In this document: positions 27,201-39,493 of the stretch, one piece after another
How positions within the stretch are numbered: position 1 is the stretch's first letter
How the letters are laid out: every line of letters begins with the position of its first letter
NCBI GenBank assembly: GCA_030248065.1
Contig: JASAMV010002104.1
Span: 57,820 to 121,819 of the forward strand
Length of the DNA: 64,000 nt
Direction of reading: 5' to 3'
Source: Rhynchonema sp. JSB1_4
Lineage: Eukaryota > Nematoda > Chromadorea > Monhysterida > Xyalidae
Made by a program: the position numbers and the translations under genes
The notes under the pieces: generated by a model
Database searches by the model: none
Seen by the model: only the letters and a program-made list of their open reading frames with translations
What the model was told of the DNA's origin: nothing

Positions 27201-27473
27201 GGATAGTGACAGCCGGGTTCGTTGACGACAACTGAGATACTGCTCTTGCTGCGTTTGCACGAAACAAAACAGGCAGTGACGTTGACAACAACATTATAGA
27301 TCAGTATGGCCCAGCCATTATGGTATGACCAACAATGTCCGACACCCGTTGCAGGCATGACATCGACCAAATTCACGATTGCCGATCCGGACGACCCGGG
27401 TATGATGGATGTGGTCGGATTCGACAGCGCTGCGCCCGAGGTCATGCATCAATTTGCGACCGGCATGATTTGA
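21281..27473 (+). CDS. RO60: 60-kDa SS-A/Ro ribonucleoprotein (Ro60, TROVE domain)
   Basis: Fifteen exons: 21281-21478, 22544-22700, 22840-22946, 23425-23567, 23636-23694, 23951-24049, 24122-24285, 24456-24639, 24714-24835, 25961-26026, 26140-26322, 26388-26493, 26649-26749, 26839-26911, 27355-27473. They join in frame to 626 aa. Ro60 is a ring of HEAT-like repeats (TROVE) that binds Y RNAs and the ends of misfolded small RNAs, closed by a von Willebrand A domain. Family signatures seen: YVYQVSDEQRVRRFLILG, CRIPTHLFMF, GWSHRDLLRLSH-like sequence in exon 7, EHHLVREH, and RGKLTWK. The vWA MIDAS is intact: DVSGS (461-465), GGTD (530-533) and YTDSE with D556. The protein is longer than human Ro60 (538 aa), partly from a roughly 50-residue acidic, Ser-rich N-terminal extension. 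Introns 1, 3 and 9 carry hAT-like elements. No Y RNA gene was recognised nearby. Confidence 0.95.
21627..21988. mobile_element. hAT-like MITE E4, tag GTACACTATCTCCCC
   Basis: The right end AGGAACTACACTG and tags (GGTGCACTATCTCCCC, GTACACTATCTCCCC, GTCCGCTATCTCCCC) match element E5. The left end is rearranged: it holds an extra CCAGGAACTACACTG, probably from a nested insertion later deleted. Near-matching flanks (GCGACAG) are seen, without a clean 8-bp duplication. It is in Ro60 intron 1. Confidence 0.65.
22991..23338. mobile_element. hAT-like MITE E9, tag GGTACAGTAGGTAGGTTGCC
   Basis: Three tags on the left and one on the right flank a core with CGCGCGCTGCGCGCG (about 23199). ACTGTCAG occurs at 22983-22990 and 23339-23346 and is read as the target duplication, which partly overlaps the expected CACTG end. 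It is in Ro60 intron 3. Confidence 0.65.
24900..25096. repeat. Inverted, GGTATCGGGT-rich segment in Ro60 intron 9
   Basis: It contains GGTGTCGGCA and GGGTATC motifs repeated, resembling the ATCGGCAT-rich stretch at 22270-22350 in intron 1. This is probably a degenerate repeat of another family. Confidence 0.35.
25105..25924. mobile_element. hAT-like MITE E5, tag GGTACACTATCTCCCC
   Basis: Ends CAGTGTAGTTCCTGG and CCAGGAACTACACTG. The duplication CTCCTATC lies at 25097-25104 and 25925-25932. It is split by element E6. It is in Ro60 intron 9, ending just before exon 10. Confidence 0.92.
25180..25594. mobile_element. hAT-like MITE E6 nested in E5, tag GGTACGTCTGTTCCCCC
   Basis: It has the same terminal sequences as its host element. 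The duplication CCCTCAGG lies at 25172-25179 and 25595-25602. Tags are read on the minus strand and differ from those of E5. A C-run (25559-25581) precedes the right end. Confidence 0.92.
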
Positions 27474-28340
27474 ATTCTGTCGTCATCATCTGTAAATTTC
27501 CATTGTTATCATTGCGGTGTCTGGTATAAATTTTTATGTCTCTTTGGACAGAGTGTCTGTTATACTCCCGAAGATTTTAATCTCGTTGTTGTTCGTCGAT
27601 TTCCATTATGTTCTCTTGCCGTAGTGCTGTTGTGTTCGTATATTTTTCATATTTTCCTATTTTCTAGCCTTTTCGTGCATAATAAGCTACCGCCTAACCC
27701 AAGACGTAAAGTATGGCTTCCACTTTCCGCGTGTTTTTTTAATCTGCACTGGTCCACCTTGAAATATTTTTTGCATTTCTTGCTGCGTTTGGTTGTCATC
27801 TTGCAACACAGAAAATATGTGTCGATTTTTCTTCTCACCAAGTTCATCGTTTGTTGATCTTTTCGTGTTCCTCGTGTTTATTATTGTTTTCACCTTTTCT
27901 AGCAGCGGCCATTCTCATCTTTGCTTACTTGTGTATTAAGTTGATTTCGGAATCAGCCTTTGGGTGAAATGACCTTCCATAACTAGTGTGCCTGGATTTG
28001 TTTGTGCACTCTTTTATCAGCGCTGATAGCTAAGCGTAGCAGCTGCTTACATTGGCATGCGTTTGGCGTGTCTCACTTTACAAAGTTGTTATTTCTTTGT
28101 TTTTCATTCCTATACGAGTACTGTTCGTTTCTTTTTGCCCTCCTGTAATAAAATAGATTTTTGTGACAGTTACGTGCTTATCACATTTTTGATCGTGCGC
28201 ATAAAATGGCGATGTTCAAGCGCTTCTTTCAGTCTTGCATCCCCGGACCAAATCACTGTTTTGATCAGTGCCTGTAGTATTTCGGTAGAAATTCGAAAGT
28301 GCATGTTAGAAATGTTCAAATGACAAGTAGTCACCCGAAA
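27474..28340. other. Intergenic region between Ro60 and CDC23
   Basis: T-rich sequence without a recognised gene. AATAAA-type signals occur near 28146. Ro60 3' UTR and CDC23 promoter should lie here. Confidence 0.4.
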
Positions 28341-31300
28341 ATGGACGCGTCAACGTCCTACCCTGTGACCACAATGGTTGCTGATCTACTGTGGATGCAT
28401 GACCAGTGCACAGCAAGGAAATTGGTCGATGGGGCGAAATGGTATGATTGGCGGGGTCAGAGTTTTGTGTGTGACCAGTGCGGTTTTGTATGGCGCCTCT
28501 TTCTGGCTTGCGTTGCTTTGTTAAAGGCAATCCAGCTGCTGACGTCGCCGTCGCGAAATCTACAGTATGCCAGGAGCCGAGCCATTCCACCATTTCTCTG
28601 CTCAGACTGAACGTGAAGTGATCTTCTAGTGTTCAATGTTTCACAGCCATGCAGCTGAATGCTCTGTGAGCCACATGGCTCTGAAGCGGTTTTGGTCAAT
28701 ACAATTTCACAACGCAGGGTATTTTTCTTTGGCCCACAGTTTGATACAGAGTTTCGCCATTAATTTCGGCCAGCCTAAAAGTTGTTCCTCCACACGTAAT
28801 GAACATAGCGGTGTAACTCCACCACAAAGTGCAACCTCGATAAAAATTCCTTGCGTTGTAAAATTGTGCCTCTTTGGAGCCATTTGGCTCATAGAGCGCT
28901 CAGCTGCATAGCTGTGAAGCAGCCTGAAACATTGCACTAAATAAACATCGCTTTATCTCTATGCCATACTGTAGACTTCGCGGCGGTGACGCGAGTGGCT
29001 GGATTGCCTTTAAAACGATCATGAGATTGACCTCCCAAGAATTCAGTCCCACAGCCACACATGACGGAACAGTTCTCAGGTCGAGCGAACTGCTATTCAA
29101 CCTCGATCCCGAAGGTTCGTGCACTACTAACATCGTTGGGCCGAGTTCCACCACTGTTGCGCCTCAGAATCCACGTGTGCGATTCGTATCCTCACTCATG
29201 GATAACCAAGTGTGTAGTTGCGTTGAGTGGTTTACTTTTTGCCAAGTTCGATATCGCTTCTGAATCTGTTTTGATTTTCCCTTCAAATTCAGGAATATGC
29301 ACGAGCAGCCAAATTAACGGAAGACGGCTGTGATTCAGTCTCGACGTTTCTGCACTATTATGCGCAATATTTGGTGAGTGTGGTGTTCTTGCAATCAGAC
29401 ACCTGAAAAAATATTAGTTTTTTCACATTTTCAGGAGGGCGAAAAGTGCCGTCTGGACAGCATATCGGACGTGACGGATAAAAAAACGAAATTCGACAAT
29501 AAGAACATGGCCGAAGTGCACAGATCGTTGGAGGAAAGGCATAATGACGAACAAATGGACTCGTTCTTGATGTATCTGTGAGTTGGAAGGTCCAACATTT
29601 GTGGCTGTCCTGAAGTAATGTTACTCGATTGCTGGTTCTCAGTGCGTACCGCTTTTTCTGAAAGCCAGTCATTTTGGTTTTTTTGCACGCGGTGCACGGG
29701 ATGATACACCAATAACCTGCGCTTAAAGAGCCTAACTATTCAGATCTTGTTGTTTCGGGGTTCAGGACAAGTCATATTAACCCAACGACAAATTAAACTA
29801 ATTAATTTTAGTTTTGGCGTGATTCTGTCTGCACGTCGCCTCCCCGACGAAGCCAGGAGCGCCCTCACACGTTGTGTCACCATGGCACCAGCATTCTGGC
29901 CGGCGTGGGCTGAACTCGTCAAACTTATTGATAATAAAGCACAGGTGAACGAGAGCGGTTGCACTTGTACACGTTTTATCATGAAGATATTTTGGCGCAA
30001 GTAGCCAGTCGTGCATTGATGTTCCACACGGATACACAAACCTTGGTTTATCATGAGCTGAAGATGTCCTTACAATGATCACGTCGTTGTTTGGCTGATG
30101 TAAAGAATATCCAGTGTGTATGACTGATAATTTAGTAGTCTTGCATGTTCTGTGACATGGCATTCACTACATAAAGCGGCACCGTAGCAAGATGTAGCTG
30201 ATAGCAGCAACCAGTGTAACCATGTACACCATCAGGCAACAGAAACGAACCGTCAACATTGCAGCTACAATCGCTGCAATTACCGGATCACTGGTTGTTG
30301 CCGTTGTTCACAGCCGAATGTCATCTGCGCTTGCAAATGGATTGTGAGGCGCGTGATGGATACACCAGATTGGTGAACGGGCCATTCGCCAAGTCGTCGT
30401 ACGTTCGCGCACAACTGGCCGTAGCGCTGCATCAGGCTCATGGTTGGGAGTGAGTTTGCTTGAATGTGTTGTTATTTTTATGAGTGCCGAACAATTCAGA
30501 TTTCGATGGCGCCCTATCGCAGTTTGAGTCGTGTCACAAGGACGATCCGTACAGACTTGAACATATGGACCTGTACTCAAACACGCTTTTCGGAAAGGTT
30601 GGGGTTGTGGCTTAAAATAGACTCTTTCAAGATTATTGAGTTTTCTACCTGAATTAATGCTTAGTCTGAAGAAAATTTACATTTAACTTCACAGCGTCTT
30701 CGCGTTGAGCTGTCTGTTCTGGCACATCACTGCTTTGAACTCAACAAGTACTCGCCTGAGACTTGTATTGTTATTGGTTGGTAAATCGTGTTTTATTTTT
30801 TATTCTCATAAATCGTAGTCGAGGTCCTGGCGAGAATAATCGTAAGAAAATGCCCCAACAGCAAATTGCTCTTACGAAACATTTCCTTCTACTCAGATTT
30901 CACAAACGCCATCTCCGAAATAGTTACCAATCAACAACACTCGCCTTCCTATATCAGGCAACTACTACAGTCTACGTGGTGACCACGACCACGCAGTGGC
31001 CTACTTCCAACGAGCCCTGAAACTCGACCCCTCAAATGTCGGGGCCTGGACGCTGATGGGACACGAATTTATGGAATTGAAAAATACGGCCGCTGCCTGT
31101 CTGGCCTATCACAATGCACTTGGTTGGGGTTTTGTTGGTGTTGCACCATGGGTGTTACAATAACTGTGGTTTTTATACTTGGACGAGCTTATCATTTTTT
31201 TGAGTCTTTTCGCCGTCGTTTGGCTGTTGGGAAAAATTTTCTCCGTTGTCGAACAGACTGGCTCTGGTTTGTTTTGTGTAATTGTTGTAACATTTCGAGC

Positions 31301-32845
31301 TTTGGAACTCGATGATCGAATAAATACAGAAAATTCTGATTGAATCTTTCCAGAGAACGACAAGAACGACTACCGAGCTTGGTACGGTCTGGGTCAAATG
31401 TATGACATCCTGAAGATGCCATCGCATGCCGTTTATTACTACAACAAGGCACATAAATGCAGGTGTGCGCTTTTTGCTGCATGCTATGTTTTCGGAAATT
31501 GCTCCTTCGGTCGGTTGGCATGCCAGGATTGTTGTGTACATTCAAGAGAATTCTATCGACTGATGTTTCACAATGCATCGCAGGATGTCGATTGTCACTG
31601 TCAATTGTTTGATTAGATTATCCCATTGTGAAATGTTTCGCAGACCGACCGACTCGCGAATGATCATCGGATTGGGTGACATGTATCTGAAGAACAACAA
31701 GACCGACCGAGCGTTGAAGTGTTACTGGAAAGCGCATTCCGTTGGTGACATCGAGGGACTGGCATTGTGGAAACTGGCAAAGTTGGTCGGCGAAATGTTT
31801 TGACTTTCGTTCTAACATCAATTGGACCAGTGTGAGACGATCAGACTGTTCCTTACTGGTGAACAACGTAAACACCAAAAATAAGATCTTGCAAACCAAA
31901 CTAAAATAGTTGTTTCGTTCTCGCGTCTGCATCTGTGCCACACTTCGTTCTGTAGTCCGCAATCGCGAAAACCTCAGAATATGAATTTTGAATCCGTTGC
32001 TTGATTCAGACTGTTCGAGAAGGAAAACGACTCGAATCAAGCAGCGTCGTGCTACATGAAATACTTGGATCAGTTGGAACAACTGGAGGTTTGTGATGGT
32101 GGACGTGGTAAGATTGGTTGCCCTGTTTGTTTGATTTCATTTTGGTCGACGGGAACGGTTACATACATGGTTACCGTCCACTGCTGACCATAATCTTGTA
32201 ATTTGTACCCAAGCAACGGAACATTTTTCGCGATAGTTTGCTGATACATGTGTCCTGTATACAGTGCCAGAGAGTATCCATCCCTGGTCAGATTTGTTGG
32301 TTTTTGGCCATAAAGAAGGCGTCTGTGACATTCGCTCATTGCACCTCCGGTTTGCTGCCAAATTCGAATAGCTACCAGAACTGAATCACACGTATTGACC
32401 AGTGTAACCGTATGAGGTTTCGATAGTTTCGATTGACTATGTGGTCGCCCAACTGTCACCTTTTTGGTGTGGTAACTTTTAACTTTTTGATGCACGCACA
32501 CTTTTCAATCTAAAATCTATGTGGCTTCCAGGTGGCCGACGCTGAGCATCAGCCGCCGTGCTTCCGTTTTCTGGCCAACCATTTCATGTCGAAAGGAAAA
32601 CTCGATGAAGCGCACAACTACGCGCAGTTGTGTTTGGAATATGATGCTGTGAGTTTCTTCACGGACAGAATCGGGTTTAGTTTGTTCTCGGATTGGTCTG
32701 TTATCTCTCATTCCAGACGAAAGAAGATGGCAAATGGCTGCTCAAGCAAATATCGCAGTCTCGCACAGAGGGCGATGGCGACACAACCTGTGCGAAGGAT
32801 GCGAACATGCAAGGCGATGACTCCAGTATGATGATTGTGGAATGA
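28341..32845 (+). CDS. CDC23: Anaphase-promoting complex subunit 8 (CDC23/APC8), TPR protein
   Basis: Fourteen exons: 28341-28441, 29080-29209, 29293-29373, 29435-29577, 29812-29944, 30265-30442, 30500-30597, 30695-30776, 30958-31122, 31354-31462, 31644-31781, 32010-32088, 32532-32648, 32717-32845. They give 560 aa (human 597). CDC23 is a scaffold TPR subunit of the APC/C ubiquitin ligase that drives mitotic exit. Recognisable stretches: GAKWSSELLFNL near the N-terminus; SKSSYVRAQLAVALHQAH; DPYRLEHMDLYSNTLF; then TPRs GNYYSLRGDHDHAVAYFQRA, GAWTLMGHEFMELKNTAAA, RAWYGLGQMYDILKMP and SRMIIGLGDMYLKNNKTDRA. The C-terminus is shorter than in vertebrates. Upstream in-frame ATGs at 28299 and 28320 are alternative starts. 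Intron 1 contains a TTAA-flanked inverted-repeat element. Confidence 0.93.
28525..29009. mobile_element. TTAA-flanked inverted-repeat element in CDC23 intron 1
   Basis: Ends AGGCAATCCAGC and GCTGGATTGCCT are flanked by TTAA on both sides (28521-28524, 29010-29013). The inverted similarity extends inward through CTACAGTATG and GCTCTGTGAGCCACATGGCTC-type sequence. TTAA duplication is the piggyBac-type target. Confidence 0.75.
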
Positions 32846-33318
32846 TAATTATTGCATTTTTCTTGGCTCGTTCTTGTGTCTCGTTTGGCTCATCTGATGC
32901 TTCAAAAGTCCAGAGTAAGAGTGCGGAAGTCGGCAAGATACACAGGAGCTGGAGGTTTATGGTGCGCAAATAATTGTTGTGTATAAATTTTGTGCAATTT
33001 TATTGTTTGCAAGTATTGCTTCGTTGTGGTTTTGTGTTCATTTTTGTTGGTATTTTGGCCAGTTCATGACAGTGCCGGTGGGTTGGGCATAAAATCATTC
33101 CTCGGTCTGCACAACAATGTCCGTGAAGGTTGTTATGGTCATTGTGGTCCATAAACCACCTTGTGGTGATCCCCATCTTTTCCAGTTTGGTCTGCTCCAA
33201 TGAAACATTCGTCTGGTTGCTATGGACTTTCAGATTCAATTTTGACCGCAATTCATTTTCCTTGGCGAATTTTTTCTGTTTTGATCGAGTGATAAATCCA
33301 ACTTCAATTCCGTCAAAA
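32846..33318. other. Intergenic region CDC23-PQBP1
   Basis: It contains no further gene. It should hold the CDC23 3' UTR and the PQBP1 promoter; no canonical AATAAA or TATA box stands out. Confidence 0.4.
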
Positions 33319-35737
33319 ATGACCCTGCCGCCTGCGCTGGCGGCGCGATTGAAGAAACGAGGTATCATCCGACCAGGTAATGCTGGCTAGCCGAAGGATG
33401 TCCCGAGTTAAATTTGAACTTGAAGTTAATTTCATGCGACCCTTTTCCATATAATTTAAACAGCGTGTGCATTCAAGCAACCAAGTAAACTCTTGGCAAA
33501 ATGTTTTCCAATTCAATTTCCTCGTATCGTGCGGTCTTGTTTGCAAGCAATTTCAATGTCATCTGTAAAACTTGCATTTCTACCAAACCAATGCTATAAA
33601 TGTCCAGCAAAATGTTTCTCCCCGTCGATAAATCGGTTCACAGTGGATGCGCTCTCTGATCATCAATTTTGCCAATATTCAAAACATAATTCAATGAAAA
33701 TTGTCTCCATCAAAACATTTTCATCAACGAATTTCTCACAGAATCACAAGCCGCAGCTCCATCGGGCGGACAGGACGGTGCTGGGGATGAGGAGGTGTTC
33801 GCTGAGTCGTACGATGACGATACGCACACGCACAGGAAAGGTTGGCTTGGTTTGGTCGCATCGAAGGGTTCGGGGGATTGGGTGCGGCTTGCTAAAATCA
33901 GGTAGTATTTTCGGTTAACCACCCACCCAGTGTTACCCACAAACCTGTACTCTGCCACTGCCAGCTCGATGCACCGGGAACGTATTGAAACAAGCTTGAT
34001 TTATGGGGTACACCAGATTCGCAACGAGCCCCACGACCAGACAAGTAGTTTTAGCATTGATCGTCTGTCACATAATTATTGCGACCAGTGTAAAAGTTGT
34101 TCGTTTCCCCGACACCGAATGAATAACTTTCACGGTGGTCAAATTAGTGGTTGATAACCACTGATTTCTCAGGTTCATCCAAGCAATCCGGTGCCCCTGG
34201 TTGTCCCAACAAGATCAACCCCTACCACATGTGTGTCGAATGGTGTTGGGATCATTGGGGCGATGGCACACCGGAGACCCGAGCCGATAAGGAGTACTTG
34301 CGACGAAAGGCCCGCATGTTGAAGAAGTACCCTTTGCCGTTCGGATGGAAAGAGGTTGGCTGGCTGATGTTTCAATGGCTTCAATTGTATTGTGTGAGTG
34401 GTTTCGTTTGTGGCGCAGCGAGCTCAGGCTTGAACATCGTATTTTAGTTTTGATAATGTGTCTGTGTTTTCGACTTACGTTTCACGCCCACGATGACCTG
34501 CCGTTCAAATCCAGAAAAAATAATTGGTCTTGGTGACCTTTGCTTTCGATAAAAACTAAGAAATCCCATTCACACACAACAACCATATCAATCAAAGCAT
34601 TGCTGTTTGGCACAATTTTATATCTCATGTGTTGCCAGGTGTACGACGCGGGCACGGGACGTTACTATTACTGGAACACGGAGAGTGACGAAGTCTGCTG
34701 GTTATCGCCCACACACAAACGCGCGGTGATAGGAGAGGCGGCCCCGAAGTTGGGAAAAGGTAAGGCTGCACAAGCCGCCTGGGTCATAGCATTTACTGAT
34801 TTACTGTATGTAGATCTTCCAAGTTCCACCTACTGTATCTCTGGGCTGTATCAACTTTGGAGGCACGCGCTGCTACGGTAACGTTTGTTGGATCATTGCA
34901 AAGCAAATTTGTGTTTCAATCCTATTTCGAGGTGATTACCTTCAAATTTGATACGCGTATTATCCCAAGTCACAAAAATGTTTCGCCCATGTCAATGAAA
35001 TGAGATGACCAGGCCTTTTTGCTTATATAGTCTCTGACTGAGCATCCATATCAAAGGAAACGGTCGCAATCATAATTCGCTGGTGAAATCGATTGTTTTA
35101 TGTCAGCGGTGTTCGACAAAATCAACCGCGGTCGGCTGGACGCGTTGGCTCGGGCGACGAGTGCACCACAGGACAAGGAGACACGCAAACGACGGCTATC
35201 GCCACCGCGACGGCAGCCGAGTGATGACGATGACGACGAGCATACGGTAGGTCACGTGGGGAGGTTACTGTAGGTCGAGGGTACGATAACTGGTCGGACA
35301 AAGATTGCAATTCTGAATAAACCTTTGTAGGATGTGCCGGCAGCCAAACGTTCCACCGACCAACAAACGGAGCCTAAATTCTCTCGTGGACGTTAGTCGA
35401 ATGCAGTTTTTCGCTAATTATTTTGCAACTTCAAATGATCTTGATAATTTAGGCAAAGTCAAGGATCGCAACGATTTGGACCCGATGGACCCCGCTTCCT
35501 ATGGAGAATGCGAAAGGTACTCTTCTGTTTTATAACGTTTCGTTTTCTATAGCTGTTACAAGTTCCTTAACTGAAATTTTTATTTTTTTCTCCAGGGGCA
35601 AATGGTCTTCGGGTCTTGTGCGTGGTGATGAAGCCAAAACCGGCGTGGACACTACAGCCTCTGGCCCATTGTACCAAATGCGACCCTACCCTGCACCTGG
35701 TGCGATCCTGAGATCGCAAGGAAAGAAGAAGCCTTGA
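33319..35737 (+). CDS. PQBP1: Polyglutamine-binding protein 1 (PQBP1), WW-domain splicing factor
   Basis: Eight exons: 33319-33376, 33742-33840, 34173-34354, 34639-34759, 35107-35246, 35331-35391, 35453-35516, 35596-35737. They give 288 aa (human 265). The start fits the family opening: [19 protein letters not shown] domain spans about 106-140 with W111, YYYW (122-125) and the second Trp replaced in position by W134 in EVCWLSP. A charged region rich in Arg, Asp and Glu follows (exon 5). The C-terminal U5-15kD-binding region is well kept: [31 protein letters not shown] and [15 protein letters not shown]1 binds spliceosomal U5-15kD/Dim1 and acts in pre-mRNA splicing in the nucleus. The gene starts about 470 bp after CDC23 on the same strand. 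That spacing alone does not show an operon. Confidence 0.95.
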
Positions 35738-35753
35738 TTAGTTCAGGCTCAGA

Positions 35754-35759
35754 AATAAA
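35754..35759 (+). promoter_or_regulatory. Poly(A) signal of the PQBP1 gene
   Basis: A canonical AATAAA lies 17 bp after the PQBP1 stop codon. The short 3' UTR it implies is typical of nematodes. Confidence 0.7.
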
Positions 35760-36236
35760 GTTGCTTGTTATTGTTTGGTCTATTGCGTTTGTAAAACAAG
35801 CAGTTTACAGTTTCATTTTCCTCTCACCGTCTGTTCCCACTGAAACCAATAAGTAGATAAACTTATGTTATTATCATGAACATAACACTGGTCAGATATT
35901 GTCCAAAAAATAATCTTATCAATCATAAATGTTTGACAACGATAAGTATAACATAGAGCAAAGCACCCTGGACCCATAATATGCGGATCGGTTGATCTCA
36001 ATAACAAGTGAGTTGAAACATTTCCTGTGCAATACGGAAAACAAAATTGTGGGGTCTTTGTGACAAACATCACACCCAACAGCATGTAAGCAAAATGTTG
36101 CTCATGCTAAAAGTAAAGAACATGGAAGCAATATAATAACCAGACCCAAAAGCTTTAGGTTTTGCATTGAAAATTAAACTAGATAGAAAGATCTTCAGTG
36201 TTCGTATATTTCTGATGTCATGTACAGAAAATATGC

Positions 36237-37489
36237 CTAGAAAGAACCTTTTCGTTTGCCTGAAGTAGACGTGTTACTCGATAGATTTTGGTCCTTTGAC
36301 TTATTCATCCCTAACGTCTTTTTGAACATTCCGATTATCGAGTGGTGCTGTTTCTCTTTCCCGCCGTGTGAAGGCGTTGCCGTCGACGATCCTTGTTGCT
36401 GATTGGGTGAAGCACTGGCGACCCTCACGCTGATTGGTTGATCGGACTCGTCGGTAGACACTCGGGTGTCGAGGGTACTGCCGGATTTCGGGGTCAACGT
36501 GCGTTGGGATGAGCCTGAACTGCCGCTGCCTGCAATAAAATAAGGTTTTTGCGCCAGTAACAATTTTTAAAAAAACATTCAATGAAATAAACACAACATT
36601 TCGGCCAATTAAATGACCATTATTTTCATTGCTTGACCATGGACAGTTGAGCTAACACCACGCTATATCGAGGAAGCGGAACCTGAGCCAGCCCAGTTTA
36701 AGATAAGAGCCACAGTATCACTAAGTGTCTCATGCTACAGACACAATCCGAAACATTATAAAACATAAATTTACCAGCGGGTGTGGTGCGAACGGATCCG
36801 AAATCGGCATAAGAATCCGGATTCTCAGTGATGTTGGGAAGCCGGGGTCCGAGTCCACCGGATAACTGGCGAGAGGCACGGCGCTTGAAATAGTAGAAAT
36901 AGTACGCAAATTTTTTTTATCGGTTATGCGTACTGGAATCTTATCACGCTCTGCAGCCCAAAGCATATGACTAGGAGCTACTCGTGTGGTCTTTCTTCTG
37001 CCTGTGACGTCATCGCGCATGCTGTTATCATGCCCATTCTATGATAGTGGCATTTCAGATAAGCCGGGTGGAACAGACGTTGAATAACACAGTCATTGAC
37101 TAATAATTTGACAAACAGTTTTTATACCACATATACCTCTCGTTTTGCCAGTCACACCTACTGAGCCGGGTGTCGAACTTTTACCAATTTACACAGCAGT
37201 CTATTCAATAACCTCTAAGCGACACGAACTAACCTTTTCAAGCAGTTTTTCGCTGGTGAGCTGCTCAATCGAAGCGGCTTTATTCGCTTCAGTCTGTTCC
37301 TTGAGCCGATTTCTATCCTTTTTCTGATCATAAATAGCACCCATACTGGTGGCTTTGAGGTTGCCTTTTGACTTGGCCTTGGCTGATGACTTTTTTAGGG
37401 GCGGCCGACCAGCATTACAAGGGAAGAGCTTCATGTCTGGTGTGATTATTGGGGTCATCATACTGAAAGACCCTTTTCGGGAGTTATTT
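36237..37489 (-). CDS. C-terminal exons of an unidentified basic, Ser-rich protein (partial)
   Basis: Three exons join in frame on the minus strand: 37489-37234, 36883-36775 and 36529-36237, ending at TAG. They encode about 219 residues. The first begins after a TTTGCAG acceptor in phase 2, so at least one upstream exon is expected, though I could not find it before 39.5 kb. If the upstream splice is wrong, ATG 37461 could start a shorter protein. The sequence is low complexity and basic. It includes KLFPCNAGRPPLKKSSAKAK, a coiled-coil-like stretch rich in K, E and Q, NPDSYADFGSVRTTPAG, Ser/Thr/Gln-rich sequence, and a basic tail ending KRKGSF. RKGSF also occurs near the start of the first exon. 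It looks like a regulatory tail with possible phosphorylation sites. I do not recognise the family. Confidence 0.5.
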
Positions 37490-37499
37490 CTGCAAAAAA

Positions 37500-39490
37500 A
37501 AATAAAACTGTCTAACCCAATAAATCAGGAGAACCAAGCATTGGAGTTGGCAGATGTAAAATGCGCAGTTGTCTGGTGAGCGGACAAAAAACCACGTGAA
37601 AACCTGATAAACTTTCAGCTATTTTATGGCTTCTCAGCGCACGTTTTCATATCCAAGCCCAGCAAGGCGACTATAAAGCCGGAAAACAAACAGCTTTCAT
37701 AATATGAAGAATAAGCAGTTGTGAGAATCGGTGCCAACTCGCGTGATGCCCACATGAAGTGAATATCATAAGAATGCAAAAACGTTGTTGTAAGAGTGTA
37801 CGAAAACACGCGCACCCGAAAAGTGCTAAAACTGAACACGCACAAAGTACGGGTTTTGCAATGCGCAGAACAGAAACGCACACATAACCTCGGTTTTTGG
37901 TGTCTAGTCTGTTCTTGTCTCTCAAAGCCCGCAAGCCCAACGCAACGTGCGGTTGGTGTGTGCATAATGTGCATTTTGGTGAAAACTCTGCGATGGTTAT
38001 GTTTATATGCGCACATTCTGTGTGTATACGCACAGCGTGGACTTGACATCATCAGCCAACGTGTACCTGCATAAAGCGCCTGCCGCACTGAAACAGAGAG
38101 AAGAATGTTCAGACAGTTTAAAAAAACCGCAACACACCCGTTTGCGAACGCAGGGTGGCTCAGTGTGCAGCGTTGCGTTGAGAAAATTTCGGAATAAACA
38201 AAGGCTCCTATGCAATTTTTCATATTTTTTGACCGCTGAAGCAAACGGCAAGACTTGGCAGGGATCACGGAATACATTTTTCGGTCCGTGGGTGAAAGAT
38301 TACTGATTTCTTACAGTCAGGTGCCGAAAGTGTTGAGAATGCGCACCTGACATAGACACATACATGGTCAAGTTGCAGCACTTTCACTTGTATCCCAGTC
38401 CCCAGACATCTCAGCCGAAGCGAGCGAGCCCGTTTTCTGCAGCCAACTGAAGTAAAGTTGTGAAATGTTGTGGCAGCGAAAGTGTGTGAAATGGCGCATT
38501 GCGAAACACAAAGCCTGAACTGAACACAGTTTTTTGGCAATAAAAAGCCAGGAGCAGTGCGCACGAAAAAATGATGAATAGATATGGAAACAGCAGCAAA
38601 ACGTGCGCTGTAAGAAACCTCAAAGTTGTCGATCATGCTCATGAACTTGGCATTTAGTTTGGCTTAGTATTAATATCACATAAATCCATCAGCCGGCGTG
38701 TGTCTGTCTATAAACTGACACCTTCACGCAATGAAATGAGTGACACAAGCAGATACAAATAGAACTGAAACATACAGGGCAGGGAAACGCACATGTAAGT
38801 CGAATGCAATGCATGTAATATAGACTAAACACAGACGCACACAATAACCCAGCCAACACGTGCATGCGCTCTGTGTGGGTGCCCATATGCGTGTCTGTTT
38901 GGTCCAAGCTGGCACCAATCCAAAGCAAGTGTCCTTGTCTATAAGCCCTTGGTTGGTGCGGGTTGGTGGTAATGTTGTGGCTTCCGTCTGACTGGAAACC
39001 ACGTGCATGCCAGGGCTCTGGAGGAACACTTTGACTGGCAATATTGCCGACATTGCCAAACATGGAAGGAAGTATCCGTATTGGACTTTGCCAATAATTT
39101 GCAAATGTCATGGTCCGGAAAAAACCAAAATTTGGTACCTAGATGGCATATTCACTTTTTTGACGATTTTTTTATTCGTCACGCATGAAAGGGCTCGGTA
39201 TCTGATTCAAATCATGAAGAAGTCTAGCCTCCGCGTGTCTGCTGGCTGCATAGGAACTTCTGTAAGAACGTACCGTAACTTTAGCCAAAGACAAGCTTAG
39301 CATAACCAAGACCGCGCGTGGCAAATCAGTTTTATTTGTGCAACTCAGAATGTCTTATGGAGCACGAACCAGTTAATGAAAGCACTTTGAGAGCAATATC
39401 AACTGCTATCTTGATCACATTCCAATTTTGTTTATCACATTTTGTTTCTCATAATTTGTGGGTCCAAAGTTGGTTTTGTTTGTTGAAAAT
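37500..39490. other. Intergenic or intronic region without recognised gene
   Basis: Several overlapping open frames exist on both strands, the longest on the minus strand at 37624-38277. None shows a domain, a consistent codon pattern or splice partners. The stretch may hold missing 5' exons of the gene at 36.2-37.5 kb, or its promoter. Confidence 0.3.
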
Positions 39491-39493
39491 TTG

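Noticed and set aside
37624..38277. 217-codon minus-strand frame
   Set aside because: No domain, hydrophobic or charge pattern typical of a protein, and overlapping frames on the other strand are equally open.
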